From Candidatus Hodarchaeota archaeon (GTDB taxonomy: Archaea; Asgardarchaeota; Heimdallarchaeia; Hodarchaeales; Hodarchaeaceae): DNA of 32,058 nt. The notes under the pieces are model-generated. The model did no database searches. It saw only the letters and a list, made by a program, of their open reading frames with translations, and was not told where the DNA came from. Below, one piece after another: positions 24,166-32,058 of this stretch. Made by a program: the position numbers and the translations under genes. Location: contig JAEOTY010000298.1 in NCBI GenBank assembly GCA_016839625.1, forward strand, positions 1 to 32,058. Reading direction: 5' to 3'. The first letter of the stretch is position 1; the number at the start of each line of letters is the position of its first letter.

Positions 24166-25047
24166 TCATAATTTCGTTTTAGGTACTGAAACAACTAGAC
24201 CACATTTGTTGCAAGATGCACCAACCATTTCAATGTAATCTAGCTTGGGATTATCTAAAAAAAGACGGTTTACAACTTCTTGAGTATAGTGTGCTGCTTC
24301 TTGGGGAATCTTCTTCATCGCAATCGCATTGGATATTCCAACCTCAATATTTTGTCGGTTAATAGTGAATTGAGGATTTTGAGCAAAGGTCGTACGCGTT
24401 CGGATTTGGAGAGGAAACTGATCATTGGGGCATTTCCATAACTCATATATGTTGTCTTGAGCTGATGAGATCACCTCATCCTCTTTGACCTTGATACGAC
24501 GATATAAAACAATGAACATGCTTGCTACTACCAGTCCTGCTCCTATTACCAAAAATATTACTTGTGGGTCTATAGACGGTGGTTGTTCTCGGGGTGATAG
24601 GAACATCTCAGAATGAAAATTATCACTGCCTTCCTGGTCTGTTACAAACAGAGAAATCGGATTTGAAGCTGTAATATTGAACGAGACTGTTGAGTTTAAT
24701 TCGTCGATAACAAAAGGAGAGGTAACCATAGAATTTGAGGTAATAGATAAAGGACCTGACCAGGACATCTGATTTATCGTAACATTTTTTTCGGGAAGAG
24801 TGATCAAATAATTCACGCTAGCTGTCCTACGAAAGGAGGTTTTTCCTGAAATCAATCCCATATTCTCAATAACTAAGTAATGTGTCCCTTGATTAAGGGT
24901 TAAGTTGAAATAAGCCTGGTCTACTTCTATAAATAATGACCCCTCATAATACGAAAAAGTGGGAGTACCGATTGTAGCTGTAGACACATTGCTAAGAATA
25001 AAAAATATAATCAGGATAACTCCGAAAATCCGTCTACTGCAGAGTAT
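24166..25047 (-). CDS. Secreted/anchored single-pass membrane protein with cytosolic Cys pairs; probable ATA start
   Basis: The first ordinary start codon (GTG 24987) falls inside what is plainly a signal peptide. Reading upstream in frame gives SRRIFGVILIIFFILSNVSTA, with hydrophobic core and cleavage-like A. No ATG, GTG or TTG exists before the upstream stop. ATA at 25047-25045 lies 9 nt after a GGAG motif, so I take it as the start (293 residues). After the signal comes a beta-rich, Asn/Ser/Thr-rich outside domain. Then a transmembrane helix (QVIFLVIGAGLVVASMFIVLY) and a cytosolic tail with KCPND and CNKC, a possible split zinc ribbon. The family is unknown; similar architectures are common in Asgard genomes. 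Confidence 0.6.
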   Translation of the reverse strand: MLCSRRIFGVILIIFFILSNVSTATIGTPTFSYYEGSLFIEVDQAYFNLTLNQGTHYLVIENMGLISGKTSFRRTASVNYLITLPEKNVTINQMSWSGPLSITSNSMVTSPFVIDELNSTVSFNITASNPISLFVTDQEGSDNFHSEMFLSPREQPPSIDPQVIFLVIGAGLVVASMFIVLYRRIKVKEDEVISSAQDNIYELWKCPNDQFPLQIRTRTTFAQNPQFTINRQNIEVGISNAIAMKKIPQEAAHYTQEVVNRLFLDNPKLDYIEMVGASCNKCGLVVSVPKTKL

Positions 25048-25436
25048 TTTGTTCCACTCCTGTTACATTTACAAATTTTCTTTTGTAATGGTTATCTGAG
25101 ATGGTCACGAGTATTCATTATAAGAGGCAGATCAAAGCTTTTTTTGCGAAGAATGTGGTAAGTATGCTTTATAAGGTTTGATTTTACTTCCAATAATGTA
25201 ATAGAATTCTTAGTAAGAAGGAATATCTTTGTTTTTAAATTCTGATAACGAATCAATAAAACAAGAGTTATTAAAAATCTATATGGAGAAAGCAGGAAGG
25301 ATTAAATTCCATAAGTTTAAACAGTAACTAAATTCTGATCACGATTATTGATATCTAATTTTTGGCCTCCTTCTTCTGTTCATTTTAATTTTTCGCTCTT
25401 TGGTCTAATTCTCTATCAGAGAAAAACAGAATAATT
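25048..25436. other. Intergenic region with one possible small gene
   Basis: Apart from the 32-residue frame at 25229-25327 I see no gene. A TATA-like TTTATAAGG lies near 25169 on +. The rest is AT-rich and unstructured. Confidence 0.4.
25229..25327 (+). CDS. Possible 32-residue small protein
   Basis: TTG 25229 is preceded by AAGGAAT with a 5-6 nt spacer, and a TATA-like box lies about 55 nt upstream. The product is basic and helical: FLNSDNESIKQELLKIYME then KAGRIKFHKFKQ. Its length is near chance, so the support rests on the ribosome-binding motif and promoter only. Confidence 0.3.
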   Translation: MFLNSDNESIKQELLKIYMEKAGRIKFHKFKQ

Positions 25437-25955
25437 TTACTCTCTTGATTTGATGAACCAACGGAGCATTTTCGTTGTAAAATCATCAAGAATTTGAGAA
25501 ACTTTCTGTTTATCTTTAATAGTCGTTTCATAATACCCAATGTTCAATTGTTCTGCTAATCGTTGCCCTTCCTCAATTGTAATTTCTTCTTTATCGGTCT
25601 CAATACATACCATCGCAATAGGAACAGAACTACCACATATGTCCGTAAATTCTTTATACCAATCAGGAATAGCGATAAAAGTGTCCTTTTCCCCCTTATC
25701 AAAAAGAATTAGACACCCCGACGCACCACGATATTTACCTTTTCGTGAAATTCTAAAGAATTCTTCTCCTGCAAGAATCACTATAATGAGTTTTACTATT
25801 TCATTATCAACTTTCAATCTCTTAATCGGGATATCAAATCCTGAAGTCGGTAAATAATTCTTCGAATATCTGCTATCAGCCGTTAAATTCCCAAATCTAT
25901 GATTTAGATCGGTATTACTCCCTACTATACAAACTTTTAGTAACCATTCGTCCAT
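25437..25955 (-). CDS. Ras-like small GTPase with degenerate nucleotide-binding motifs
   Basis: This 172-residue protein follows the Ras fold. First strand LLKVCIVG is followed by SNTDLNHRF where GxxxxGK(S/T) should be. The switch I-like Thr is in LPTSGFDIP. Strand VKLIIVILAGEEFF stands for the DxxGQE region. CLILFDKGEKDTF and AIPDWYKEF fit the strand 4 and helix 3 region. MVCIETDKEE sits where (N/T)KxD is expected, and a final helix follows. The P-loop Lys and Ser are missing, so it probably does not bind GTP in the normal way. Asgard archaea carry many Ras-superfamily proteins, including such divergent ones. The ATG start lies 111 nt from the divergent fusion gene. Confidence 0.65.
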   Translation of the reverse strand: MDEWLLKVCIVGSNTDLNHRFGNLTADSRYSKNYLPTSGFDIPIKRLKVDNEIVKLIIVILAGEEFFRISRKGKYRGASGCLILFDKGEKDTFIAIPDWYKEFTDICGSSVPIAMVCIETDKEEITIEEGQRLAEQLNIGYYETTIKDKQKVSQILDDFTTKMLRWFIKSRE

Positions 25956-26035
25956 TCAATCATTTCCAACCCTTTTTCTGTATGTTAGAATGATATTTAC
26001 AAGATCTTTTTTTGACTGTTCGATTAATCGTTTTC

Positions 26036-26046
26036 TATTATAAAAG
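26036..26046 (+). promoter_or_regulatory. TATA box of the helicase-phosphoesterase-TnpB gene
   Basis: TATTATAAAAG is centred 25-26 nt before TTG 26067. The spacing predicts a leaderless transcript and explains the absence of a ribosome-binding motif. Confidence 0.5.
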
Positions 26047-26066
26047 AGTTCCAATCTAATCATTCT

Positions 26067-29000
26067 TTGGTTGTCTTGACTTCCAATTCAGATATTGATC
26101 GAAGGGATTCGCCTCGCTTTCATGTAAGAATCGATAAAAAGCCCCGAAAAAAACCCGACAAAGAAAAAAGCAAACCTTCGAAAGCAGAGAAATCCCCACG
26201 AAGAGATTTTCCTATCACGCTCAACTTGCCAGGTTATCTACCTCATGAGAATGAATACTCTGATTTTAAACATACAGAACTCTTTGGAACAATTCCTGAA
26301 ACGAAAGTGACTAAACTAGATATACTTCGCCGTCCTCAAAAGACATTGGAACAGCTATTTCGATTCAAGAAAAAAGATATCGTATTTTTGGGCGGACCTG
26401 GTCATGGGAAGACGGAAGAAGTAATCCTTTATGGGATGGACGAAGTCTATTTTCATAAGAAGCGATATATCTTATCCTTTATCATAAATCGAGGGGCAGG
26501 TTACACCCAACAACAGAAATTCAATGAATTCAGTCGCAAGTTAACAGGGGGGAAAATGCAGTACCGTTTATACCATCGGGATCTAGAGCCACAAAAAGCA
26601 TTAATCAGAAAAGGGGAACATCCCTATGCCATGTTGGGGATCACTCCCCTGACTTTCATAGGTTCGTTGATTCACTTCATCACCCATCCGATAGGCGAGC
26701 AAGAGGTGGCCAAGTACAAGAGTCACGAATCAGACTGGGCTCGCACCTTACTCTCTCCCCACTTTATAGATATTGATGAGGTTGATTCCTTTTCCATCTC
26801 CACATTAGCGTTCCTTATCCCTGTCATACGCGTATTTAAGTGGTTCAATCCCTTTATGCAGGTGATCATAGCTTCTGCTACGTTGGGTAACCCTCAAACC
26901 ATAGCCAAACACTTTTTCGGCCCTGATGGGAACTATAAAGTCCTGAAAGGGACGGGAAGACGTGGTCCGCTCACCCTGACGTTGGATCATGAAGAAAACT
27001 ACAAAGAACTCTATAATCAGAAGCTCCAAGAACAGAATGAGCGGATCGAGTCAGAACTCGAAAAGTTCGCAAGGAGAGACAATTATACTCCCGAAAAGGA
27101 AATTTTGTTCCTAAACCATAAAATAACCATGAACTATGAACAAGCAAGGCGATTTTCTCGTCATTACGAGGTTGCCCATGGTTGGCTAAAATTCAAGGAA
27201 ATAGTAGATACTGTCAAGAGGTTTCGAACTGAACCAGAGAAAATCGTGTTAACCATCACCACATTGCTTCAGACGTCCTTTGATTTCCCTAGTGTGAGTA
27301 GAGGGCTATGGTGGGGGACTCCCTGGCATCCACGGGACTTGATCCAACTCCTGGCTAGATTCAACCGGAATCCTGAGCAGCAAGGGCACATTGATATCAT
27401 TCTTCGAGCATCAAACTCTTATGAAAATCAAAAAGCACAACCAGAAAATCGAGAGGAATTCATCACGCTCCTGACTCAGCAATCCGATGTTCCCAAGGAG
27501 ATGCCTTGGTTCACCTTAGAAATGTTGAAATTTTGGATTTTATGGGGATTATTGGTGGGTTTCATGGAGGGTTACACAGGAGGATTCTCACAAGTACTAG
27601 AATACATACAGAATGACCTTTCTCAGTTTGTTGACCAAGAGTTCCTACAACAACAACTTCAAACAGCATACCGAGAGTTATGGCGAGAGGGTTTTATCAA
27701 TTATAATGATGATGGCAAGCTTATTCCTACTTCTACCACTAAAGACTGGATCTTCAAACACGTAAATGTAAGAGATAATCCCCGCTATAAAATTATTCTT
27801 CAGAGCGGACGAACGAGGAAAAATTTGGGATTCATCGAATATTACACCCTTTTGAGACATTGCTTGGTGGGACAAAGTCTTTATTGGAATGGGAAGCATT
27901 ATGTGGTGATAACCATTGATACAGATCGACATGAGGTCTACGTGAAACCCGCTCCGCTCGGAAAACATTATCAAACTAATAAACTCACAAAGACCATCCG
28001 ACGTACAGAACTCCTTGCACATGATCAGGAGAACGAGATAGCACTTGTTGAGCTATTCCTTAAGCAATCTCTTGACGATAAGCGATTGAAACACCAACCC
28101 GAAACACCTCTTTCTCCTTTAATTCACTCCTATTCAGGAATTTTCATCGGGGAAAGTTCTCAACTCCTTTCCTTTTATACTGTTCAATCTGTAGATTCTT
28201 TAGTAGATCATCTAAAAAAGATTCTTCACATAGAAGATTCTGAGCTCGACCTACACGAATATCAAGATCCCTTACTAGGAACAGGGGTGTTAGTGCTTGA
28301 TAAATCACGGGTTAAGCTAGCTCGGCTTCTATTTGACTATCTACGATTTCAAGCGAACAAGCAGCCTCGTCAACTAATCAGTGATCTCTCTGAGGAGCAG
28401 AGAAGGATTTTTAGAAACAATCTTCTTGTCCTTCCGTTCGCGAAAGGAATGAAAAAGCTAAAAATGTTCCTTCACAAGTTTCAAGTAGTTCATTTACTCG
28501 TCGCCGACTCTCATAACGATGGTACCCCATTTTGCATCAATGGGCAACGTGTGGACTTCAAAGAGTTTTGGCGAGCGTTATTATTTCCCCTCACCATAGC
28601 GAATACTGCACCAGTGAAACAATTTTCTCTCAACTTTCTAGGAGACACATTTGATTGGAGTCACAGCTCCAACCCCTCTGGTGTCCAAACCCAATTTCAG
28701 ATATTGGTTGAGGTGTTGGAAGAACTACAATTACTAGATAAAACAGTTTTCATACGAGGGAATCATGATCATTCAGAAAAATATTTTTTATGGCGAACTC
28801 CCCTTTATGCTCCTAAGAAATTGACATTTGAGGTGAAAACCTATCACCAGCTTCCTGCGCAGACTGCACAACAGGTTTTGAAAATCCTTGATAGGAACTG
28901 GACATCTTTTTTTAACGCTAATAAAGCGTGGAAGAACAAAAAATCGAAATTTAAGTCCAAACCAGAACCTCCTAGGTACAAACCGAAGAATGGGGAGTTT

Positions 29001-29870
29001 CTGTTAGTTTTTACCAATCAACAGGTAAGACTCAAAAATAATATTGTTAAATTTCCTAAAAAAGTAAATTTCACCATCAAAACAAGGCTACTAGACCAAA
29101 CTGACATCAGAGAAGTACGAATTATCCCAAAAGGGGTAGGATATATTGTAGAAATTATCTATAAGAAAGAATTTCATCCTAGATTTTTAAATAAAAATAA
29201 TACTGTGGCTATTGATTTAGGGGTACGCAACCTCATAACTATGGTCAATAATAATGGCATGAAACCGTTTGTTATTAAAGGTGGGGTTGTCAAATCCATT
29301 AATCAATACTATAACAAAGAGCGAGCGCGAATTCAATCAACTTATGACCATCAGGGGATAAAAATAGGTAAAACCATGCAAAAATTGATAAATAAGCGTA
29401 ATAAAAAAATAAATGATTATTTTCACAAAACTAGTAGAAAAATTATTGTGTACTGTGTATTGAATGACATTGGAACAGTTGTTATTGGGTACAATCCCAA
29501 TTGGAAACAAAACTGTCAGATCGGTAAAAAGAATACTCAGAATTTTGTCACCATTCCATATTACAAGCTAATTCAACAATTGGAATATAAAGCCGCAGAA
29601 CAGGGAATTACGGTCATTAAACAGGAGGAAAGCCACTCCAGTAAGTGTTCTTTTTTGGATAACGAGCCAATCAAACATCATAGCCAATATCTAGGTCAAA
29701 GAATTACTAGAGGACTATTCAAATCTCAAAAAGGCACGATAATTAATGCCGATGTGAATGGTGCTTATAACATTATGAAAAAAGCACTCCTGAATGCTGT
29801 TGAAGCTGACAGGATAGAGGATGTTGGGTTACATCCTACACGATGGAGACTAGCCCCGGTAACGTGCTAG
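26067..29870 (+). CDS. Fusion: SF2 helicase, metallophosphoesterase (truncated) and TnpB (N-truncated)
   Basis: One 1267-residue frame contains three modules. Residues ~1-50 form a basic tail. Residues ~85-450 are an SF2 helicase: Walker A GGPGHGKT (109-116), DEVD (237-240), SAT (270-272), then FDFPSVSRGLWWGTPW and QLLARFNRNPEQQG (motifs V and VI). Residues ~805-905 are a metallophosphoesterase: VADSHNDG, GDTFDW (~858-863) and GNHDH (~898-902). The later HxH metal motif is missing. From about residue 920 the protein becomes TnpB, starting at LPAQTAQQVLKILDRNW and lacking ~60 N-terminal residues. TnpB D1050, E1188 and D1229 are present. Either a deletion joined a mobile element to the gene in frame, or it is a working fusion. 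The helicase part looks less AT-rich than its neighbours. Confidence 0.8.
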   Translation: MVVLTSNSDIDRRDSPRFHVRIDKKPRKKPDKEKSKPSKAEKSPRRDFPITLNLPGYLPHENEYSDFKHTELFGTIPETKVTKLDILRRPQKTLEQLFRFKKKDIVFLGGPGHGKTEEVILYGMDEVYFHKKRYILSFIINRGAGYTQQQKFNEFSRKLTGGKMQYRLYHRDLEPQKALIRKGEHPYAMLGITPLTFIGSLIHFITHPIGEQEVAKYKSHESDWARTLLSPHFIDIDEVDSFSISTLAFLIPVIRVFKWFNPFMQVIIASATLGNPQTIAKHFFGPDGNYKVLKGTGRRGPLTLTLDHEENYKELYNQKLQEQNERIESELEKFARRDNYTPEKEILFLNHKITMNYEQARRFSRHYEVAHGWLKFKEIVDTVKRFRTEPEKIVLTITTLLQTSFDFPSVSRGLWWGTPWHPRDLIQLLARFNRNPEQQGHIDIILRASNSYENQKAQPENREEFITLLTQQSDVPKEMPWFTLEMLKFWILWGLLVGFMEGYTGGFSQVLEYIQNDLSQFVDQEFLQQQLQTAYRELWREGFINYNDDGKLIPTSTTKDWIFKHVNVRDNPRYKIILQSGRTRKNLGFIEYYTLLRHCLVGQSLYWNGKHYVVITIDTDRHEVYVKPAPLGKHYQTNKLTKTIRRTELLAHDQENEIALVELFLKQSLDDKRLKHQPETPLSPLIHSYSGIFIGESSQLLSFYTVQSVDSLVDHLKKILHIEDSELDLHEYQDPLLGTGVLVLDKSRVKLARLLFDYLRFQANKQPRQLISDLSEEQRRIFRNNLLVLPFAKGMKKLKMFLHKFQVVHLLVADSHNDGTPFCINGQRVDFKEFWRALLFPLTIANTAPVKQFSLNFLGDTFDWSHSSNPSGVQTQFQILVEVLEELQLLDKTVFIRGNHDHSEKYFLWRTPLYAPKKLTFEVKTYHQLPAQTAQQVLKILDRNWTSFFNANKAWKNKKSKFKSKPEPPRYKPKNGEFLLVFTNQQVRLKNNIVKFPKKVNFTIKTRLLDQTDIREVRIIPKGVGYIVEIIYKKEFHPRFLNKNNTVAIDLGVRNLITMVNNNGMKPFVIKGGVVKSINQYYNKERARIQSTYDHQGIKIGKTMQKLINKRNKKINDYFHKTSRKIIVYCVLNDIGTVVIGYNPNWKQNCQIGKKNTQNFVTIPYYKLIQQLEYKAAEQGITVIKQEESHSSKCSFLDNEPIKHHSQYLGQRITRGLFKSQKGTIINADVNGAYNIMKKALLNAVEADRIEDVGLHPTRWRLAPVTC

Positions 29871-29916
29871 TTGATGACCTCATGTGAACAGAATTGAACT
29901 TGTTCTTATTCAATTC
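28850..29916 (+). mobile_element. 5'-truncated TnpB element
   Basis: The TnpB part and its downstream hairpin mark the remains of an IS200/IS605- or IS1341-like element whose left end and first ~60 codons are gone. Its sequence is clearly related to, but different from, the intact copy at 21.6-22.9 kb (SKCSFLD here versus SKSSFLD there). They are therefore not recent duplicates. Confidence 0.6.
29800..29916 (+). ncRNA. Candidate omega RNA / right end of the second TnpB element
   Basis: The 3' end folds as ACTAGC/GCTAGT around the stop codon, followed by an 8-bp perfect stem GAATTGAA/TTCAATTC (29891-29898 with 29909-29916). This fits a structured guide RNA end; the second stem could alternatively end the transcript. 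Confidence 0.35.
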
Positions 29917-30009
29917 TGATATCCTCATTCTCATGTTATGAAAGTGATATGATTTCCTTTATTTTTTTTGTCGGATGTATTATTAAGATAAAGAAGGAAG
30001 GCACATAAT

Positions 30010-31284
30010 ATGGAATCGATTTTAAAAGATGCACTAAACGGAACAGGATCGTTTAAAAACCTAGGTGAGCAGAAAAATGAACCTGTCTCCCTCTATTCAC
30101 CCCAACCTCCTAAAATAGATAATGAGATAGCAGATATCCTTACAGAAAGGTTACCTCGAGTACAAGTTATCGGAGTGGGTGGAGCAGGAAATAATGCTGT
30201 ATACCGTTTGATGAGTACCAGTGTCGACGCGGAATGTGTTGCAGTAAACACAGATGCTCAACATTTATTATCTACTCGTGCTCATAAAAAATTGTTAATT
30301 GGTAAAGATACTTCCCGTGGTTTTGGAGCTGGCAATAATCCAGAAGTTGGGGAAACAGCTGCTCGAGAATCACTCGAGGACATTAAAGTCATGACAAATC
30401 AAGCAAATATGGTTTTTGTCACCTGTGGCCTTGGTGGTGGAACAGGAACCGGTGCAGCTCATGTCATTGCTAAGCAAGCAAAGGAGAAAGGAGCTCTTAC
30501 AGTATCGATTTGTACTCTTCCTTTTCAAATGGAAGGAGTAAAACGTTATGAAAATGCCCGAAACGGCCTGAAAAAACTGTATGACGCTTCAGATACTGTC
30601 ATAGTTGTTCCAAATGAAAAACTTCTCCAGATATCTGATGATATAACCATGATGGCAGCGTTCCGAATTGCTGATGAAGTGCTCCTTCGTGCAGTAAAGG
30701 CAATTACAGAGCTCATTACTAAACCACAATTAATCAATCTTGATTTTGCTGATGTACGAAAAATCTTGACCGAAGGAGGGATGGCTATGATTGGCCTTGG
30801 AGAATCTGACCATCAACACATGAAAGTTGATGAGGCGGTTTTTGAAGCACTAAAAAACCCATTATTAGATGATTTAGATATTAGTAGTGCAAAGAAAGGG
30901 TTAATTTGTGTTTCTGGCGGAGAAGGATTGGCTTTGAAAGATGCCGAGGAGGCAGTGATGAAAATTGCAGCAGAAATTGACAATTCAGCTGAAATAATTT
31001 GGGGAGCAACAATTGACCCTGAATTAGGGAGTAAAATTCGCGTAATTGTAGTTCTGAGTGATGTACATTCCCCCTTAACGGAAAATGATGGATTATATTA
31101 TTCTCAAAGTGACTTGGAATCATTGTTATCAGATCTTGATGCTCCTTTTTCTGTGATATCTGCTGGAAAAAAGGAGGTTAATGAGTCAAGAAGGGGTTTT
31201 CCTTCAGCTCGATTCACAATTGAAGATGAAAAAGGCACAGTTGATCCAAAAAAGAGTCGAAAAAAGTTCTTAGGACTATTCTAG
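30010..31284 (+). CDS. ftsZ: Cell division protein FtsZ
   Basis: This tubulin-like GTPase forms the division ring. A ~50-residue variable N-terminus precedes VIGVGGAGNNAV (residues ~53-64). The tubulin signature GGGTGTG lies near 142-148, and a T7-like loop with NLDFADVRK follows. The C-terminal domain is complete. A linker leads to a charged end (KKSRKKFLGLF) that resembles a short C-terminal binding peptide. The length is 424 residues. ATG 30010 has AAGGAAGG 9 nt upstream. The gene stands alone and ends at a strong hairpin terminator. Confidence 0.95.
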   Translation: MESILKDALNGTGSFKNLGEQKNEPVSLYSPQPPKIDNEIADILTERLPRVQVIGVGGAGNNAVYRLMSTSVDAECVAVNTDAQHLLSTRAHKKLLIGKDTSRGFGAGNNPEVGETAARESLEDIKVMTNQANMVFVTCGLGGGTGTGAAHVIAKQAKEKGALTVSICTLPFQMEGVKRYENARNGLKKLYDASDTVIVVPNEKLLQISDDITMMAAFRIADEVLLRAVKAITELITKPQLINLDFADVRKILTEGGMAMIGLGESDHQHMKVDEAVFEALKNPLLDDLDISSAKKGLICVSGGEGLALKDAEEAVMKIAAEIDNSAEIIWGATIDPELGSKIRVIVVLSDVHSPLTENDGLYYSQSDLESLLSDLDAPFSVISAGKKEVNESRRGFPSARFTIEDEKGTVDPKKSRKKFLGLF

Positions 31285-31296
31285 ATTCCAGAATGT

Positions 31297-31326
31297 AAGT
31301 TCGGGTATCTTCTTCCGAACTTTTTT
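31297..31326 (+). terminator. Hairpin terminator of ftsZ
   Basis: AAGTTCGG (31297-31304) pairs perfectly with CCGAACTT (31315-31322), followed directly by more Ts (six in a row from 31321). It looks like a bacterial intrinsic terminator and separates convergent genes. Confidence 0.65.
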
Positions 31327-31354
31327 AAAGCATCAAGATTCAATCTAAAAATCC

Positions 31355-32058
31355 TCAGGCTTCTAACATGTTTAGAACCCTTCTCAAACGATTAGTTGAG
31401 TCATCTAATCCTCCCAAACGATTTCTTTCCAACCAAATTTTTTTGTGTTGGTCAATTAGGATCAGTAGATCATTAGTTAATTGAGTTTTAGCATTTTGTG
31501 AGATTTTATTTATTGGAGTATCAGAACCTGCCTTTAATTGAGCTATTCCGAAGTCACATGCGAATTTTAATATGTTTGCGGCCCATTGGAATTCTCTAAC
31601 AATTAACGCTGAATCTTTTCTTTTCATTTTTACTTTTGGTAATGGTTTCATGACCTTATCAATATAGTGACGAGTTGTCTTCAAATCTTTGATATCTAAT
31701 TCCTCTAAGAAGATATCTGCCATTGGATGGTCGGAAAAAAGTAGCAATAGAAATAAAATTGAATTATTGGGAATAGTAATATCAATCTGATTATAACTGT
31801 TACCTAGATCATATGCTATTTTTCCTATAACTCCTGTATTATCTTGAAAGCCATGAATACTTAATAAAAGTGAAATATCTGACAGATCAGCTTTGGTATT
31901 CCATGCTACACCAGCACCAGTCAGAAAGCCTAGATAACTTATTGGCAAGGGCTGGAGATGACCATGATCTCCCCAATCTGTTATAAGCATTCCAGACGCA
32001 GAATTATTTTTCCCATTTATTGCGGCATTCTGGAGATTCTTTATTGCATTTTCAGTCC
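31355..32058 (-). CDS. Glycoside-hydrolase-like protein (GH20/hexosaminidase-like), C-terminal part
   Basis: The frame is open to the window edge, so the N-terminal and catalytic portion lie outside. The visible part begins in a TIM-barrel end-like segment: ASGMLITDWGDHGHLQPLP then ISYLGFLTGAGVAWN. This is the W-G-D-x-G-H...PxSYxG...W pattern I associate with family 20-like hexosaminidases. A helical C-terminal region of about 180 residues follows (e.g. DSALIVREFQWAANILKFACDFG, KKIWLERNRLGGLDDS). The family call is moderate because the catalytic Asp-Glu pair is not visible. An apparent ATG at 31990 is internal, not the start. Confidence 0.55.
   Translation of the reverse strand, partial: TENAIKNLQNAAINGKNNSASGMLITDWGDHGHLQPLPISYLGFLTGAGVAWNTKADLSDISLLLSIHGFQDNTGVIGKIAYDLGNSYNQIDITIPNNSILFLLLLFSDHPMADIFLEELDIKDLKTTRHYIDKVMKPLPKVKMKRKDSALIVREFQWAANILKFACDFGIAQLKAGSDTPINKISQNAKTQLTNDLLILIDQHKKIWLERNRLGGLDDSTNRLRRVLNMLEA

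Noticed and set aside
26067-29870. Reading the fusion gene as a CRISPR Cas3 or Cas12 effector
   Set aside because: No HD nuclease, no Cas neighbours and no array; the C-terminal part is TnpB and the phosphoesterase motifs are of the calcineurin type.
21361-30009. Attachment-site duplication of the tRNA-Pro 3' end at the far side of the island
   Set aside because: I searched by eye for a second copy of the tRNA 3' end before ftsZ and saw none, so integration at this tRNA is not supported directly.
1-32058. CRISPR array or ribosomal RNA genes
   Set aside because: No regularly spaced repeats and no rRNA-like conserved blocks are visible anywhere in the window.

Overview
The window is almost certainly from an Asgard archaeon. 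The information-processing genes are archaeal: an exosome-proteasome superoperon, aIF5A, CDC48, LonB, prefoldin, KEOPS Pcc1, Nob1 and tRNAs with bulge-helix-bulge introns. Two small ribosomal proteins that I read as eL22 and eL38 sit beside them, and there is a degenerate Ras-like GTPase. eL22 in an archaeon points to Asgard lineages. I cannot place the class. Base composition is AT-rich and TTG start codons are common.

Positions 1-3.3 kb (+): a double zinc-finger microprotein, elongation factor 1-beta, the CDC48/p97 unfoldase (probably a leaderless transcript) and a small winged-helix protein. Positions 3.3-10.1 kb (-): a long superoperon read in the order psmA, SBDS, rrp4, rrp41, rrp42, eL43 (L37Ae), Brix protein, pcc1, prefoldin beta, DUF3194 and a TtuA/NcsA-type tRNA thiolase. 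It links protein degradation, the RNA exosome, ribosome assembly and tRNA modification. A TATA box and a perfect 14-bp palindrome lie upstream of psmA.

Positions 10.2-15.7 kb: aIF5A, NAD kinase, Nob1 and eL38 on +, UPF0147 on -, then an unknown zinc-binding protein, eL22, a radical SAM protein and a zinc-ribbon protein on +. Positions 15.8-16.3 kb hold three arginine tRNA genes in a row on the minus strand (UCU, CCU, CCG). One has a canonical intron and one has an intron inside the anticodon stem. Positions 16.4-21.0 kb (-): membrane-anchored LonB protease, a Trm-G10-type tRNA methyltransferase and an AAA ATPase. At 21.3 kb lies tRNA-Pro(GGG), whose T-loop is split by a 30-nt intron.

Positions 21.5-29.9 kb are accessory: a TnpB gene, several unknown minus-strand genes including at least one very small one, a membrane protein with a hidden signal peptide and probable ATA start, a GTP-binding-motif-poor Ras-like protein, and the most unusual gene of the window. 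That gene is a 1267-residue continuous reading frame joining an SF2 helicase, a metallophosphoesterase cut after its GNHD motif, and a TnpB lacking its N-terminus. Positions 30.0 kb to the end return to core genes: ftsZ with a strong hairpin terminator, facing a partial glycoside-hydrolase-like gene that runs off the window.
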